Source: Sphingomonadaceae bacterium
GTDB lineage: Bacteria > Pseudomonadota > Alphaproteobacteria > Sphingomonadales > Sphingomonadaceae
NCBI GenBank assembly: GCA_025359425.1
Contig: JANYGC010000026.1
Span: 1 to 54,211, forward strand
Length of the DNA: 54,211 nucleotides
Direction of reading: 5' to 3'
A program made the position numbers and the translations under genes. Position 1 is the stretch's first letter. Each line of letters starts with the position of its first letter. Below the pieces are notes generated by a model, which saw only the letters and a list, made by a program, of their open reading frames with translations, searched no databases and was not told the origin of the DNA. This document shows, one piece after another, positions 32,468-41,894 of this stretch.

Positions 32468-33814
32468 ATGTTGAGCCCTGAAGCTGCCCAGCACCGCGCT
32501 GCCGCACTGATCGATATCGCACGCCGCGCGGGTGCCGATGCTGCCGATGCGGTGGTCTCCGGGCAATCGTCCGAAGGGGTGCAGGTCCGGCTGGGCCAGC
32601 TCGAAGATGTCGAGCGGAGCGAAAGCGAGCACCTTGACCTGCGGGTCTTCGTCGGGCGGCGTTCGGCCTCGATCGGGTCGAGCGACTTCAGCGACGCGGC
32701 GCTGGCCGAACTGGCGGAGCGTGCGGTGGCGATGGCGCGGCTCGCGCCCGACGATGCCTATGCCGGTCTTGCCCCGGCTGAATTGCTCGCCAAAGGCTCG
32801 TTCGAATCGCTCGATGTAAGCGACGACACCGAACTCGGCCCGGCCGCTTTGCGCAAGCTTGCCGCAGCCTGCGAGGATGCCGCACGGGCCGTGCCGGGCG
32901 TTACCAACAGCGAAGGCGGCGGGGCCAGCGCGGGCACGCGCAGCTTCGCGCTCGTCACCAGCGACGGGTTTGCCGGGTCATTCGGCGGAACCAGTCGCAT
33001 GCTCAGCGCTTCGGTGATCGCCGGCGAAGGCTCGGGCATGCAGCGCGACTACGCCTTTCGCATGGCGCATCATCTGGCTGACTTGCCCAGCGCGGAGGAA
33101 ATCGGTCTGCAAGCCGGTGAGCGGGCGGTGGCGCGGCTGAACCCCGGCAAGCTCAAGAGCGGCACCATGCCGGTGGTGTTCGATCCGCGCGTTGGCGGGA
33201 CTCTGCTCGGGCATCTGTCCTCGGCGATCAGCGGCAATGCCATCGCCCGGCGCGCGAGCTTCCTGCTCGGCCAGGACCTGGCGCAGGTGTTCGCGCCGGG
33301 CATCACCATCACCGACGATCCGCGCCGCTGGCGCGGGCTATCCTCGCGCCCGTTCGATGGCGAGGGCCTGCCGACCGCGCCGCGCGATCTGGTCAGCGAT
33401 GGCCGCCTGACCGGCTGGCTGATGGACAGCGCCGCCGCGCGCCAGCTGGGAAGCGCACCGACCGGCCATGCGGTGCGCGGTGCCGGCGGCTCGCCGGGGG
33501 TCTCGCCCAGCAACGTACACCTCGCCGCCGGGCTGCTCAGCGTGGCCGAGCTGATCGCCGATATCGAAGACGGCGTACTGGTCACCGAACTGATCGGGCA
33601 GGGGGTCAACGCGATCACCGGCGATTACAGCCGCGGCGCTTCGGGCTTCCGCATCGTCAAGGGCGAGATCGCCGGGCCGGTGGCGGAGTTCACCATTGCC
33701 GGCAACCTGATCCAGATGTTCGCCGCGCTCATTCCGGCGAGCGATCTGGAATGGTACCGCAGCGTCAACGTGCCGACGATCCGGATCGACGGGATGATGA
33801 TCGCCGGGGATTGA
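32468..33814 (+). CDS. pmbA: TldE/PmbA-family metalloprotease-like protein
   Basis: 448 residues, standard length for PmbA (TldE). Together with TldD it forms a protease complex that degrades unfolded peptides and matures some ribosomally made peptides; only TldD carries the metal site. Family blocks seen are VFVGRRSASIGSSDFS near the N-terminus, VVFDPRVGGTLLGHLSSAI in the middle, and TELIGQGVNAITGDYSRGASGF with the closing IRIDGMMIAG. No tldD is present in the window, and its partner is often encoded elsewhere. The stop codon abuts the convergent ppa stop (bases 33812-33817). Confidence 0.93.
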   Translation: MLSPEAAQHRAAALIDIARRAGADAADAVVSGQSSEGVQVRLGQLEDVERSESEHLDLRVFVGRRSASIGSSDFSDAALAELAERAVAMARLAPDDAYAGLAPAELLAKGSFESLDVSDDTELGPAALRKLAAACEDAARAVPGVTNSEGGGASAGTRSFALVTSDGFAGSFGGTSRMLSASVIAGEGSGMQRDYAFRMAHHLADLPSAEEIGLQAGERAVARLNPGKLKSGTMPVVFDPRVGGTLLGHLSSAISGNAIARRASFLLGQDLAQVFAPGITITDDPRRWRGLSSRPFDGEGLPTAPRDLVSDGRLTGWLMDSAAARQLGSAPTGHAVRGAGGSPGVSPSNVHLAAGLLSVAELIADIEDGVLVTELIGQGVNAITGDYSRGASGFRIVKGEIAGPVAEFTIAGNLIQMFAALIPASDLEWYRSVNVPTIRIDGMMIAGD

Positions 33815-34354
33815 TCAGCCGTTGTTGCTCGCGTCATGCCGCGCGATGCATTCGAGCACCACGCGCTTGGCGTCGTCGGCATCGCCCCACTGGCCGACCC
33901 GCACCCACTTTTCAGGCTCCAGATCCTTGTAGTGGGTGAAGAAATGCTCGATCTGCTGGAGCACGATCGAGGGCAGATCCTTCTGCTCGCCGATGTCCGA
34001 ATAATACGGGAAGGTCGAATCGACCGGCACGCAGATCAGCTTTTCATCGCCGCCGTGCTCGTCCGTCAGGTTGAGCACCCCGATCGGCCGCGCGCGCACC
34101 ACGCAGCCCGGCACAAACGGCGAGCGCGCGATGACCAGTGCATCAAGCGGGTCGCCATCGTCCGACAGGGTGTGCGGGATGAAGCCGTAATTGGCCGGAT
34201 AGCGCATCGGCGTGTGCAGGATGCGGTCAACGAACAGCGCGCCCGAGGCCTTGTCGAATTCGTACTTCACCGGCTCGCCACCCAACGGCACTTCGATCAC
34301 AATGTTGAGGCTTTCGGGCGGGTTATCGCCGACGGGGATCAGGTCTATTCTCAT
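33815..34354 (-). CDS. ppa: Inorganic pyrophosphatase
   Basis: 179 residues, the length of family I soluble pyrophosphatases. It hydrolyses pyrophosphate to phosphate in the cytosol and pulls biosynthetic reactions forward. The metal-binding signature is SDDGDPLDALV (three Asp). Other active-site segments are EVPLGGEPVKYEFDK, MRYPANYGFIPHT and HYKDLEPEKWVRVG. An inverted repeat TGTTGC-ACC-GCAACA at 34378-34392 lies just before the start and may be regulatory. Convergent with pmbA. Confidence 0.97.
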   Translation of the reverse strand: MRIDLIPVGDNPPESLNIVIEVPLGGEPVKYEFDKASGALFVDRILHTPMRYPANYGFIPHTLSDDGDPLDALVIARSPFVPGCVVRARPIGVLNLTDEHGGDEKLICVPVDSTFPYYSDIGEQKDLPSIVLQQIEHFFTHYKDLEPEKWVRVGQWGDADDAKRVVLECIARHDASNNG

Positions 34355-34377
34355 GGTGCGGCCTTTAGACTGCTAGT

Positions 34378-34392
34378 TGTTGCACCGCAACA
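34378..34392. promoter_or_regulatory. Perfect 6-bp inverted repeat upstream of ppa
   Basis: TGTTGC and GCAACA flank ACC, 24 bases upstream of the ppa start codon. The spacing and symmetry fit a dimeric repressor site or a 5' hairpin. No regulator can be named. The rest of the 255-base gap up to 34609 contains no gene that I can support. Confidence 0.3.
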
Positions 34393-34609
34393 TGTGCGGC
34401 CTGCGGTTCGGCGCGGCATCGGGTCGTCCCGCCCCGAACTGCCGCCGGGTCCGCTCCAAAGGTCACACGAAGGTCACACTAAAACCGATGCGGCGCGAGC
34501 TCGGATCGCCCCGCGATGGCGCACTTGAAACCGTCGGGTCACAGCGCGCCGAGACTTATCGCAGGGGAGTGACGATGTAGGAAAGCACTTTTGCCGGCAT
34601 CCTCGATCT

Positions 34610-35299
34610 TCACCCCGCGCTGCCCGCCAGCACGTTGATCGAAAAGGCCAGCGCGCCGATGTTGAACACGAACGCCAGCAGACACTGCACCACCAAGACC
34701 CGCCGCACCGCGCCGCTGGTGACGTTCACGTCGCTCGCCGCAAAGCTCATCCCCGCAGTGAACGAGAAATAGATGAAATCCCAGTAATCGGGCTCTTTGG
34801 TGCCGGGGAAATCGAGGCCGCCCTGGTCCTTGGCCGGAGTATCGCCCGCGCCATAGAACATGTGCGCATAGTGCAGCGCGAAGATCAGGTTGCTGAACAG
34901 CCAGCCCAGCGCGAGGGTCGAGATGAGCTTGATCATCGCCCAGCTGTCGTGCTTCCGGGCGTCGGGCAATTCGTAGACCATCGCCAGCAGCATCGCGATC
35001 GTGATCGCGGCAGTAATCAGCAGCACCCAGCCGCGGTTGGCGTCATTCTCGGCAGCATGGCGGCGCATCTCTGCGGCATTGTGATCGCGGGTCAGCGGCC
35101 GGAGTGATACGGCGAAGGCCACCACCGCGAGGTTGAAGCCGATCACCAGTGCATCGCTCCAGCTGTCGTGCTCGAGCAGATGCCAGCCGACCGCAACCGC
35201 TGCCATCACCGCCATGAACATCACGAACCGCGGCGGGGCGAGCCGCGAACCCAGCCCGGCAAGCGGCGCAGTGGACGGCGGGGCGATCTTGCGGGTCAT
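34610..35299 (-). CDS. DUF1345 membrane protein
   Basis: 229 residues with about five hydrophobic segments (FVMFMAVMAAVAVGWHLL, ALVIGFNLAVVAFAVSL, WVLLITAAITIAMLLAMVY, LISTLALGWLFSNLIFAL, VVQCLLAFVFNIGALAFSI). The signature EPDYWDFIYFSFTAGMSF resembles the pore-like part of potassium-channel folds and defines DUF1345. Function is not established. The ATG at 35299 overlaps the stop of the M61 peptidase gene as ATGA, so the two are coupled. Confidence 0.88.
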   Translation of the reverse strand: MTRKIAPPSTAPLAGLGSRLAPPRFVMFMAVMAAVAVGWHLLEHDSWSDALVIGFNLAVVAFAVSLRPLTRDHNAAEMRRHAAENDANRGWVLLITAAITIAMLLAMVYELPDARKHDSWAMIKLISTLALGWLFSNLIFALHYAHMFYGAGDTPAKDQGGLDFPGTKEPDYWDFIYFSFTAGMSFAASDVNVTSGAVRRVLVVQCLLAFVFNIGALAFSINVLAGSAG

Positions 35300-37272
35300 T
35301 TTCCGGCGGGCGGCTTGGCCGGCTTGGGCAGCTTCGCGTTCGGCCGGCGCGGGGCGAGGAGCAGGTCGAGCCCGGCCGGTGCCTTGCCCGGTGCGGCGCG
35401 CTCGAGCCACGGATAGCGCAGGCCCCCGCGCCAGGTCACCGTCACGCTCTCGAACCGGTCACCGCGCTGGATCAGCAGCACCAGCGGCGCGCCGTCCTTG
35501 GCCGCGGTGATCGCCGCCTTGATCGCGTCCATGTCGTAAGTGACGCCGTTGACCGCGAGGATCTTCGCGCCCGGGACAATCCCGGCATTGAACCCCGGGC
35601 TATCCCACTGGGTGGCGGTGACCTTGGCATCCTTGTCGATCGTCAGCCCAATCGAATAGGTCAGCGACAGTCCCTTGGAATCGGTCATCCGCGCCTTGTC
35701 ATAGGGGTTGGGTTCGTCCTTCCACACCAGCCGGTAGCCGCCCGCCGTAATCCCGCCGAGCGGCGCGGGCTGGGCTGGATGGTTGAGCCGGGTATCGAGG
35801 AAGCCCTGCCAGTCATACGGGGTCACCTGATCCAGCGTTGCCACTACGTCCGCCAGCTCGAACGTCAGCTCGCCCCAATCGCCGTCGCGCATTCCGAAGA
35901 ACAGCTTGGCGAAATCGTCGATGCTCTTTTTGCCGCCGGTGCGCTGGCGGATCAGCTGGTCGGCCTCAAGCCAGATCAGCGCGCCTTCGGTGTAATAGTC
36001 CTCACCGCGCGACAGCGAGGCGTAGGGCTTGGGCTTGCGCCCGGCGAACACCGGATCGCTGCCGGTGTCCTCGACCGAGCGCCACTGCCGCCCGGGCAGC
36101 ACCGAATAATTGCCGGCGTAATTGGCGAACTGCCCCAGCACCATGTCCTTGCTTTGCAAGCCTGATCGCGCGGCGATCACCAGCCCCCAGAACTGGTCCT
36201 GCCCTTCATAGGCCCACAGCAGGTCGCCCTGCATCGGCTGGCGATAATCGGGGGTCCACAGCCGCGCCGGGCGGCGGAACTTGCCCGACCACGAATGGCT
36301 GTATTCGTGCGGCAACAGCCCGCGATCGAACTCGTTCTTGTCCCACGCCGTGAAACTGTCGGGCTCAAGCTGGTTCTCGCTTGAGCGGTGATGCTCGAGC
36401 CCGATTCCGCCGATCTTGTCCGACACTGCGAGCAGCAACTCGTAGTGATCGAAGTGATTGGCCCCGAACGCCAGCCGCGCTTCGGTGACCATGTTGCGGT
36501 AAAGGCCGATCTGTTCTGGCGTCGCGGCAAGCTGGGGCGGCTTGTCCGCCACGACATTGAGCGTCACGCGGCTGCCCAGGTCCCATTTGCGAAAATTGGC
36601 CCCGGCGAAGATCGGCGAATCGACCAATGTTTCGTAGTTCGTCTCGGCCCAGCTCCAGCTTGCGCCGCTTTGCGCGAGGCCATCAAGCGCGGTCGCGGCG
36701 GTCCAGCCTTGTGGCAATTTGACCGTGGGCTTGATCCGGATCTGGCGGACGTAATGCCCGGCCGGATAGAGGCTCATCTTCTCCCATTGCAGGTTGAGCA
36801 TCGCCGGGGTCATGGTGATCCGGCCCTCGGCGGTCTGCAGCGGCGAGGTGTGGATGAACTTGGCGGTGACCTCGCGGGTGCCGGCGGGGAGCGTGATGTG
36901 GAAGGCATTGACCTCGACCGGATCGCGCTTCCATTCGAGCGTCTTGCCGCCCGCCTCGAAGGTCACCGCGACCAGTTCCGACAAAGTCCCGCGCGGGCCG
37001 TGGGTGCCGGGCAGCCACTGCGGGAACAGCAGCGTCAGTTTGGTGGTGCCCGCCGCGACCGGGATCGTCTCGGTCACGCGGTACACTCCGCGCGTCACGT
37101 CGGTCGCGTCGATATCGAGCGCCAGCGTTCCGCCGGGATAGGGCACGTCCACCGCATCGGGCACATCGCGCGATAGCGGCACCGCGGTGGGGGCTGAATT
37201 GGCGGCGAGAATGAAAGGCGCGGCAAGTGCCAGCGCCACGGCGGAAAGGAGCGACCCGGTTGCTTTGTTCAT
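35296..37272 (-). CDS. Exported M61-family glycyl aminopeptidase with PDZ domain
   Basis: 658 residues. A signal peptide (SLLSAVALALAAPFILAA) is followed by an N-terminal beta domain and the gluzincin core. The zinc motif is LPHEYSHSWSGK (HEXXH) around residue 310, and the distal Glu is in DYYTEGALIWLEADQ about 80 residues later. A PDZ domain occupies about residues 540-620 (GIVPGAKILAVNGVTYDMDAI). A Lys/Pro-rich tail ends the protein. It should act in the periplasm on peptides, with a preference for N-terminal Gly or Ala in the family. The gene is the first of the coupled pair with DUF1345. Confidence 0.92.
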   Translation of the reverse strand: MNKATGSLLSAVALALAAPFILAANSAPTAVPLSRDVPDAVDVPYPGGTLALDIDATDVTRGVYRVTETIPVAAGTTKLTLLFPQWLPGTHGPRGTLSELVAVTFEAGGKTLEWKRDPVEVNAFHITLPAGTREVTAKFIHTSPLQTAEGRITMTPAMLNLQWEKMSLYPAGHYVRQIRIKPTVKLPQGWTAATALDGLAQSGASWSWAETNYETLVDSPIFAGANFRKWDLGSRVTLNVVADKPPQLAATPEQIGLYRNMVTEARLAFGANHFDHYELLLAVSDKIGGIGLEHHRSSENQLEPDSFTAWDKNEFDRGLLPHEYSHSWSGKFRRPARLWTPDYRQPMQGDLLWAYEGQDQFWGLVIAARSGLQSKDMVLGQFANYAGNYSVLPGRQWRSVEDTGSDPVFAGRKPKPYASLSRGEDYYTEGALIWLEADQLIRQRTGGKKSIDDFAKLFFGMRDGDWGELTFELADVVATLDQVTPYDWQGFLDTRLNHPAQPAPLGGITAGGYRLVWKDEPNPYDKARMTDSKGLSLTYSIGLTIDKDAKVTATQWDSPGFNAGIVPGAKILAVNGVTYDMDAIKAAITAAKDGAPLVLLIQRGDRFESVTVTWRGGLRYPWLERAAPGKAPAGLDLLLAPRRPNAKLPKPAKPPAGK

Positions 37273-37308
37273 GGCGGGGTTTTTGCCGGGAAATATTCGG
37301 ACGCGCAA

Positions 37309-37437
37309 CGGCAATTCCCATCCCCGGTGGGGAAGGGCAGTGAGACTTGGCAGCTTGCTGCCTAGTCGCAGCGGGGTGGGGGCTCTTCGCCCGCGTTGAA
37401 CCCCCACCCCAACCCCTCCCCAATGGGGAGGGGCTTT
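37309..37437. repeat. Hairpin-rich intergenic repeat upstream of hisS
   Basis: The segment contains TCCCCGGTGGGGA near its start, GGGGTGGGGG (37373-37382) facing CCCCCACCCC (37401-37410), and CCCCTCCCCAATGGGGAGGGG at 37413-37433. The same building blocks in the same style recur downstream of hisS at 38841-38943. This marks a dispersed intergenic element and not a unique terminator. Confidence 0.6.
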
Positions 37438-37471
37438 AAGTTAAGCGCAAGCAAGGCTAAGCGCGGCAGGC

Positions 37472-38704
37472 ATGAGCACACCCAAAGCCATTCGGGGAAC
37501 CCAGGACATCTTCGGTGCCGAGGCCGAGGCTTTCGCGCATGTGGTCGAGACGTTCGAGCGGGTGCGCAAGCTCTACCGCTTCCGCCGGATCGAAATGCCG
37601 GTGTTCGAGAAGACCGAGGTGTTCAGCCGCTCCATTGGCGAGACCACCGATGTCGTCTCCAAGGAGATGTACACTTTCGACGATCGCGGCGGCGAATCGC
37701 TGACCTTGCGCCCGGAGTTTACGGCCGGGATTGCGCGGGCCTACCTGACCAACGGCTGGCAGCAGCACGCGCCGCTCAAGGTGGCCACCCACGGCCCGCT
37801 GTTCCGCTACGAACGCCCGCAAAAGGGCCGCTACCGCCAGTTCCACCAGCTTGATGCCGAAATCATCGGCGCGGCGGAACCGCAGGCCGATGTCGAGCTG
37901 CTGGTGCTGGCCGATCAGCTGCTCAAGGAACTGGGTATCGCCGATGGCGTGACCTTGATGCTCAACACGCTCGGCGACGGGGCGAGCCGTGAGGCGTGGC
38001 GATTGGCGCTGATCGACTACTTCCGCGCGGTGCAAGGCGAGCTGAGCGAGGATTCGCAGGAGCGGCTCGAACGCAATCCGCTACGGATTCTCGACAGCAA
38101 AGACCCGCGCGACAAGGCGTTCGTGGCCGATGCGCCCAAGATCGACGATTTTCTCAGCGGGGAAGCACGGGACTTTTTCGGCGCGGTGACTTCGGGGCTG
38201 GATGCCGCTGGGGTGGCCTGGACCCGCGCGCCGTCGCTCGTGCGAGGCCTCGACTACTACCGCCACACCGCGTTCGAATTCGTCACCGACCGGCTGGGAG
38301 CGCAAGGCACCGTGCTCGGCGGCGGGCGCTATGACGGGCTGATGGAAAGCCTGGGCGGACCGCCGACCCCTGCGGTGGGCTGGGCTGCCGGGATCGAGCG
38401 GCTGGCGATGTTGGTGGGGGACATCGAGCCCAAGCTTCTCGATGTGATTATGGCGGTCGAAGATGACAGCCTCATCGGCTTGGGACTTCAAGCGCAAGCG
38501 ATTTTAAGGAAATCTGGCTTTTCAGCAGAAATGATTTTCTCAGGCTCACCTCGCAAGCGCTTTGATAAGGCGACTAAAATCAATGCTCGAGTTTTGGTCT
38601 CAATCCTCACAACCAATGATGGCCCCACAATCAGATCGCAATCCGCAAATGTAAGCGAAGTAAGTTTGCAGGTTGAGACATTGCTCAAAACGATCTTGGC
38701 ATGA
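37472..38704 (+). CDS. hisS: Histidyl-tRNA synthetase
   Basis: 410 residues, class II synthetase. Motif 2 is in [15 protein letters not shown], the two His-specific blocks are [15 protein letters not shown] and [14 protein letters not shown], and motif 3 is [15 protein letters not shown]. The C-terminal anticodon-binding domain begins near residue 325. From about 38500 the base composition drops sharply: 81 of 180 bases are G+C at 38521-38700, against 45 of 60 at 38281-38340. The tail protein sequence ([20 protein letters not shown]) keeps the fold pattern but is unlike the rest in codon use. The catalytic part looks intact, so the enzyme should function. Confidence 0.95.
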   Translation: MSTPKAIRGTQDIFGAEAEAFAHVVETFERVRKLYRFRRIEMPVFEKTEVFSRSIGETTDVVSKEMYTFDDRGGESLTLRPEFTAGIARAYLTNGWQQHAPLKVATHGPLFRYERPQKGRYRQFHQLDAEIIGAAEPQADVELLVLADQLLKELGIADGVTLMLNTLGDGASREAWRLALIDYFRAVQGELSEDSQERLERNPLRILDSKDPRDKAFVADAPKIDDFLSGEARDFFGAVTSGLDAAGVAWTRAPSLVRGLDYYRHTAFEFVTDRLGAQGTVLGGGRYDGLMESLGGPPTPAVGWAAGIERLAMLVGDIEPKLLDVIMAVEDDSLIGLGLQAQAILRKSGFSAEMIFSGSPRKRFDKATKINARVLVSILTTNDGPTIRSQSANVSEVSLQVETLLKTILA

Positions 38705-38720
38705 TCGGCTTCCCCAATTT

Positions 38721-38813
38721 CCGTCACCCCGAACTCGTTTCAGAGTCCATTTCTCCCAACGGCCTGCCGGCTGTTGGGGCGCGATGGGTGCTGAAACGAG
38801 TTCAGCATGACGG
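38721..38813. repeat. BIME-like inverted repeat downstream of hisS
   Basis: The left part (CCGTCACCCCGAACTCGTTT from 38721) and the right part ending at 38813 are reverse complements over about 40 bases with scattered mismatches, sharing an exact GAACTCGTTTCAG core. The centre holds a GGCCTGCCGGCTG palindrome. It may fold into a long stem in the hisS transcript and serve as a terminator or processing site. Confidence 0.65.
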
Positions 38814-38840
38814 GTTTGCTTATGGCTTGAACGTACTTAG

Positions 38841-38943
38841 CCCTTCCCCAGTGGGGAAGGGTTGGGATGGGGGTTCCACGCCAGCGTTGACGCTCGGCTT
38901 CGCCTCGCTCCCCCATCCCCGGCCCTTCCCCAACGGGGAAGGG
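38841..38943. repeat. Second hairpin-rich intergenic repeat between hisS and prfA
   Basis: Two perfect-type hairpins, CCCTTCCCCAGTGGGGAAGGG (38841-38861) and CCCTTCCCCAACGGGGAAGGG (38923-38943), bracket a segment in which GGGATGGGGG (38864-38873) faces CCCCCATCCC. The layout mirrors the element at 37309-37437 on the other side of hisS. It ends 11 bases before the prfA start. Confidence 0.65.
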
Positions 38944-38954
38944 GGAATTGCACC

Positions 38955-40025
38955 ATGTCGATAAGCGACACCCGCCTCGCGCAGCTCACCGAGCGCTTTG
39001 CTGAACTCGAAGCCCGGATGGCGTCGGGACAGCTGGAGGGTGCCGGCTTCGTCGCCGCGTCGCGCGATTATTCCGAGCTTGAACCAATTGCACGGGTCGC
39101 AGAGCAGGTCCGGACGATGCGCGCCGAGCTGGCCAGCCTATCCGCAACCACCGACCCCGATCCCGAAATGCGCGCCATGGCCGCCGAGGAAGTCGAGCGG
39201 CTCAAGGCCGAACTCCCCCAAGCCGAACACGCGCTCGCGGTCGCCATGTTGCCGCGCGATTCGGCGGATAGCCGCCCCGCCATGCTCGAAATTCGCGGCG
39301 GGACCGGGGGCGATGAGGCGGCGCTGTTCGCGGCCGATCTGTACCGGATGTACGAGAAATACGCGCTCCTGCGGGGCTGGCGGATCGAGCTGATCAGCGC
39401 CAACGTCTCGGACATCGGCGGTTTCAAGGAAGTCGTCGCGAACATCCAGGGCAACGGGGTGTTCGCCAAATTGAAGTTCGAGAGCGGCGTCCACCGGGTC
39501 CAGCGGGTGCCGGTGACCGAGAGCGGCGGGCGCATCCACACCTCGGCGGCGACCGTGGCGGTGCTGCCCGAGCCCGACGAGGTCGATGTCGAGATTGCCG
39601 ACGGGGACCTCAAGATCGATATCTACCGCGCTTCGGGCGCGGGCGGGCAGCACGTCAACACCACCGACAGCGCGGTGCGGCTGACTCACCTGCCCACCGG
39701 CCTCGTCGTGATCCAGCAGGACCAGCGCAGCCAGCACAAGAACAAGGCCAAGGCGATGCAGGTGCTGCGCACGCGGCTCTATGATTTGAAACGCGCCGAA
39801 GCCCACGGCGCCGAGGCCGAGGCGCGCAAGGCGATGGTCGGTTCGGGCGACCGCTCCGAGCGCATCCGCACCTACAATTTCCCCCAAGGCCGCGTCACCG
39901 ATCACCGCATCAACCTGACGCTCCACCGCTTGCCCGAAGTGCTCGAAGGCACCGGGCTGGGCGAACTGATCGACGCGCTGATCGCCGAGGACCAGGCCAA
40001 GCGGCTGGCGGCTTTGGGTGAGTGA
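38955..40025 (+). CDS. prfA: Peptide chain release factor 1
   Basis: 356 residues. It recognises UAA and UAG in the ribosomal A site and triggers peptide release. The GGQ motif is in [16 protein letters not shown] at about residue 230, and the tripeptide anticodon region shows PVT in [11 protein letters not shown] (RF1-type PxT). [16 protein letters not shown] is a C-terminal marker. The ATG at 38955 gives the family's normal length; upstream in-frame codons belong to the repeat. The stop overlaps the prmC start by 8 bases. prmC modifies the Gln of the GGQ motif, so the pair is functionally linked. Confidence 0.97.
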   Translation: MSISDTRLAQLTERFAELEARMASGQLEGAGFVAASRDYSELEPIARVAEQVRTMRAELASLSATTDPDPEMRAMAAEEVERLKAELPQAEHALAVAMLPRDSADSRPAMLEIRGGTGGDEAALFAADLYRMYEKYALLRGWRIELISANVSDIGGFKEVVANIQGNGVFAKLKFESGVHRVQRVPVTESGGRIHTSAATVAVLPEPDEVDVEIADGDLKIDIYRASGAGGQHVNTTDSAVRLTHLPTGLVVIQQDQRSQHKNKAKAMQVLRTRLYDLKRAEAHGAEAEARKAMVGSGDRSERIRTYNFPQGRVTDHRINLTLHRLPEVLEGTGLGELIDALIAEDQAKRLAALGE

Positions 40026-40881
40026 CGGCCGGACCGTTGCCGACGCCATCCGCGCCGCGACGCTGGAACTGGGCCAAGGCACCGACACCGCGCGGCTCGA
40101 CGCGGAGCTGCTGATGGCCGAAGCGCTCGATTGCACGCGCTCGGAGATGTTCCTGCGCCGGATGCACGACCCCGCCCCGGCGGACTATGCCAGGTTCATC
40201 GCGCGGCGCGCGGCGCATGAACCGGTCGCCTACATTCGCGGTTATCAGGAATTCTTCGGACTGGGCTTCCGCGTCACCCCCGATGTGCTGATTCCGCGCG
40301 GCGACAGCGAGGTGCTGGTCGAGGCGGCGCTGGCGGCCAGGCCCGATGCCCGCCGGGTGCTCGATCTGGGCACCGGATCGGGCGCGCTGCTGCTCGCGCT
40401 GCTGAGCGAATTGCCGCAGGCCGCAGGTCTCGGGATCGATCGCTCGGTCGCGGCGCTGAGTGTCGCTACCGGTAACGCCCGCGCGCTCGGGCTTGGCGCG
40501 CGCGCCCAACTTGAACTCGGTGACTGGACTCAGCCCGGGTGGAGCGCTGGGTTTGGCACGTTCGATGTGATCCTGGCCAACCCGCCCTATGTCGAAGAGG
40601 CCGCTGATCTGGCGCCGTCGGTGCGCAGGTTCGAGCCCGCGCAGGCGCTGTTTGCCGGGCCCGACGGGCTGGACGATTACCGTATTCTGCTGCCGCAGCT
40701 GCCCGCGTTGCTCGCTCCGGCGGGGATTGCCATGGTGGAGATTGGGTCCACCCAAGCCGAACCAGTGACGGCGCTGGCGGCGCAGGCCGGGCTTGATGCG
40801 ACCATGCACCGCGACCTTGGCGGCCGGCCACGTGCGCTCGAGCTCAAGATTTCGCTTGGCAAGCCGCTCACCAACCCCTAA
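40018..40881 (+). CDS. prmC: Release factor N5-glutamine methyltransferase
   Basis: 287 residues. The N-terminal helical bundle (about 75 residues) is followed by a class I methyltransferase with [16 protein letters not shown] and the N5-Gln-specific [38 protein letters not shown] is the conserved linker. It methylates the GGQ glutamine of release factors, raising release activity. The GTG start at 40018 overlaps prfA by 8 bases, consistent with translational coupling. The gap after this gene (40882-41078) holds a GCGGCAATTTTGCCGC palindrome at 40951-40966 and nothing coding. Confidence 0.95.
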   Translation: MSDGRTVADAIRAATLELGQGTDTARLDAELLMAEALDCTRSEMFLRRMHDPAPADYARFIARRAAHEPVAYIRGYQEFFGLGFRVTPDVLIPRGDSEVLVEAALAARPDARRVLDLGTGSGALLLALLSELPQAAGLGIDRSVAALSVATGNARALGLGARAQLELGDWTQPGWSAGFGTFDVILANPPYVEEAADLAPSVRRFEPAQALFAGPDGLDDYRILLPQLPALLAPAGIAMVEIGSTQAEPVTALAAQAGLDATMHRDLGGRPRALELKISLGKPLTNP

Positions 40882-41078
40882 ATCGGATGCAAGCCAGCGC
40901 CGGTCCACACCTAGTGAGACCCGCAGGTCAACTCCAGCATTTGCACTTAGGCGGCAATTTTGCCGCGCAGTTCAGCAGATGTCGGACCCACGACGCGCAA
41001 TGGGCGCCCGTGGCACTGGGTCGCGCAATCTCGATGGCGGAATTTCGGCCAGATTGACGGATTAGGGAAACTTACCCC

Positions 41079-41885
41079 TTGAATAATAACAACAATGCCA
41101 ATCGCGGTAACAACAGCAACAATAACAACAACAACCGTCGGCGCGGCCGGGGCAATCGCCAGGGCGGCGGTGGCGGCGGTCAGCAGCTCAACCGGATTGA
41201 CAGCCGGGCGCGCGGCAATGCCCCGCAATTGCTGGAAAAATACCGCAAACTGGCGCAGGACGCGCACCTCAACGGTGACCGCGTTCAGTCCGAATACTAC
41301 CTCCAGTTCGCCGATCACTATTTCCGCGTGACCGCCGACAGCCGCGTGCGCACCGATGACCAGCGCGCTCGCCCGGGCGAACGTTTCGAAGGCAACGACG
41401 GCGACGACGACGGTTCGGATTTCTCGCTCGACAACGATTTCCCGAGCTTCGATCAGCCAAGCTACAACCGCGGCCCGCGTGAAGATCGCCCGCGCCAGAT
41501 GCCGCAGGAGCAGACTGTCCAGCAGCCGCGCGAAGCCGATCGCAGCGATGATGACGCCCCGGAAAGCGGCGAAAGCGCCGATGCCGGCGAGCAGGCCGCG
41601 CAGCCCAATCCGTACGAACCGCCCGCCAACCCGTTTGTGCGCGATCGCAACCGTGGTGGGCTGAAGCCGCGCCGGGTCAATCGCCCGGTGCAGGATGACA
41701 CCGACGAGGCCGGGGACGAAGGCACCTTCGAACCCGCCGGGCTCGATCCAGCCATGCTGCCCCCGGCCATTGCGGCAAGCCGTGCTGCTGAACCGGCCGA
41801 AGACGTCGCCAAGCCGCGCCGCGGCCGTCCGCGCAAGAAGCCGCTTGAAGGCGATGCCGGCGAAACGCTCGAATCGGTCAGCTGA
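41079..41885 (+). CDS. DUF4167 protein with poly-Asn start
   Basis: 268 residues. It starts with a low-complexity Asn/Arg/Gly part (NNNNANRGNNSNNNNNN, then RRRGRGNRQGGGGGG). The compact domain at about residues 40-90 (ARGNAPQLLEKYRKLAQDA, RVQSEYYLQFADHYFRV) is the DUF4167 signature of alphaproteobacteria. The remainder is acidic and disordered, ending with KPRRGRPRKKPL, an AT-hook-like motif. Nucleic-acid or ribosome association is plausible but unproven. The start is TTG at 41079. The AAT/AAC tract (41082-41140) is repetitive and could be length-variable. Confidence 0.88.
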   Translation: MNNNNNANRGNNSNNNNNNRRRGRGNRQGGGGGGQQLNRIDSRARGNAPQLLEKYRKLAQDAHLNGDRVQSEYYLQFADHYFRVTADSRVRTDDQRARPGERFEGNDGDDDGSDFSLDNDFPSFDQPSYNRGPREDRPRQMPQEQTVQQPREADRSDDDAPESGESADAGEQAAQPNPYEPPANPFVRDRNRGGLKPRRVNRPVQDDTDEAGDEGTFEPAGLDPAMLPPAIAASRAAEPAEDVAKPRRGRPRKKPLEGDAGETLESVS

Positions 41886-41894
41886 TTCGGGCAC

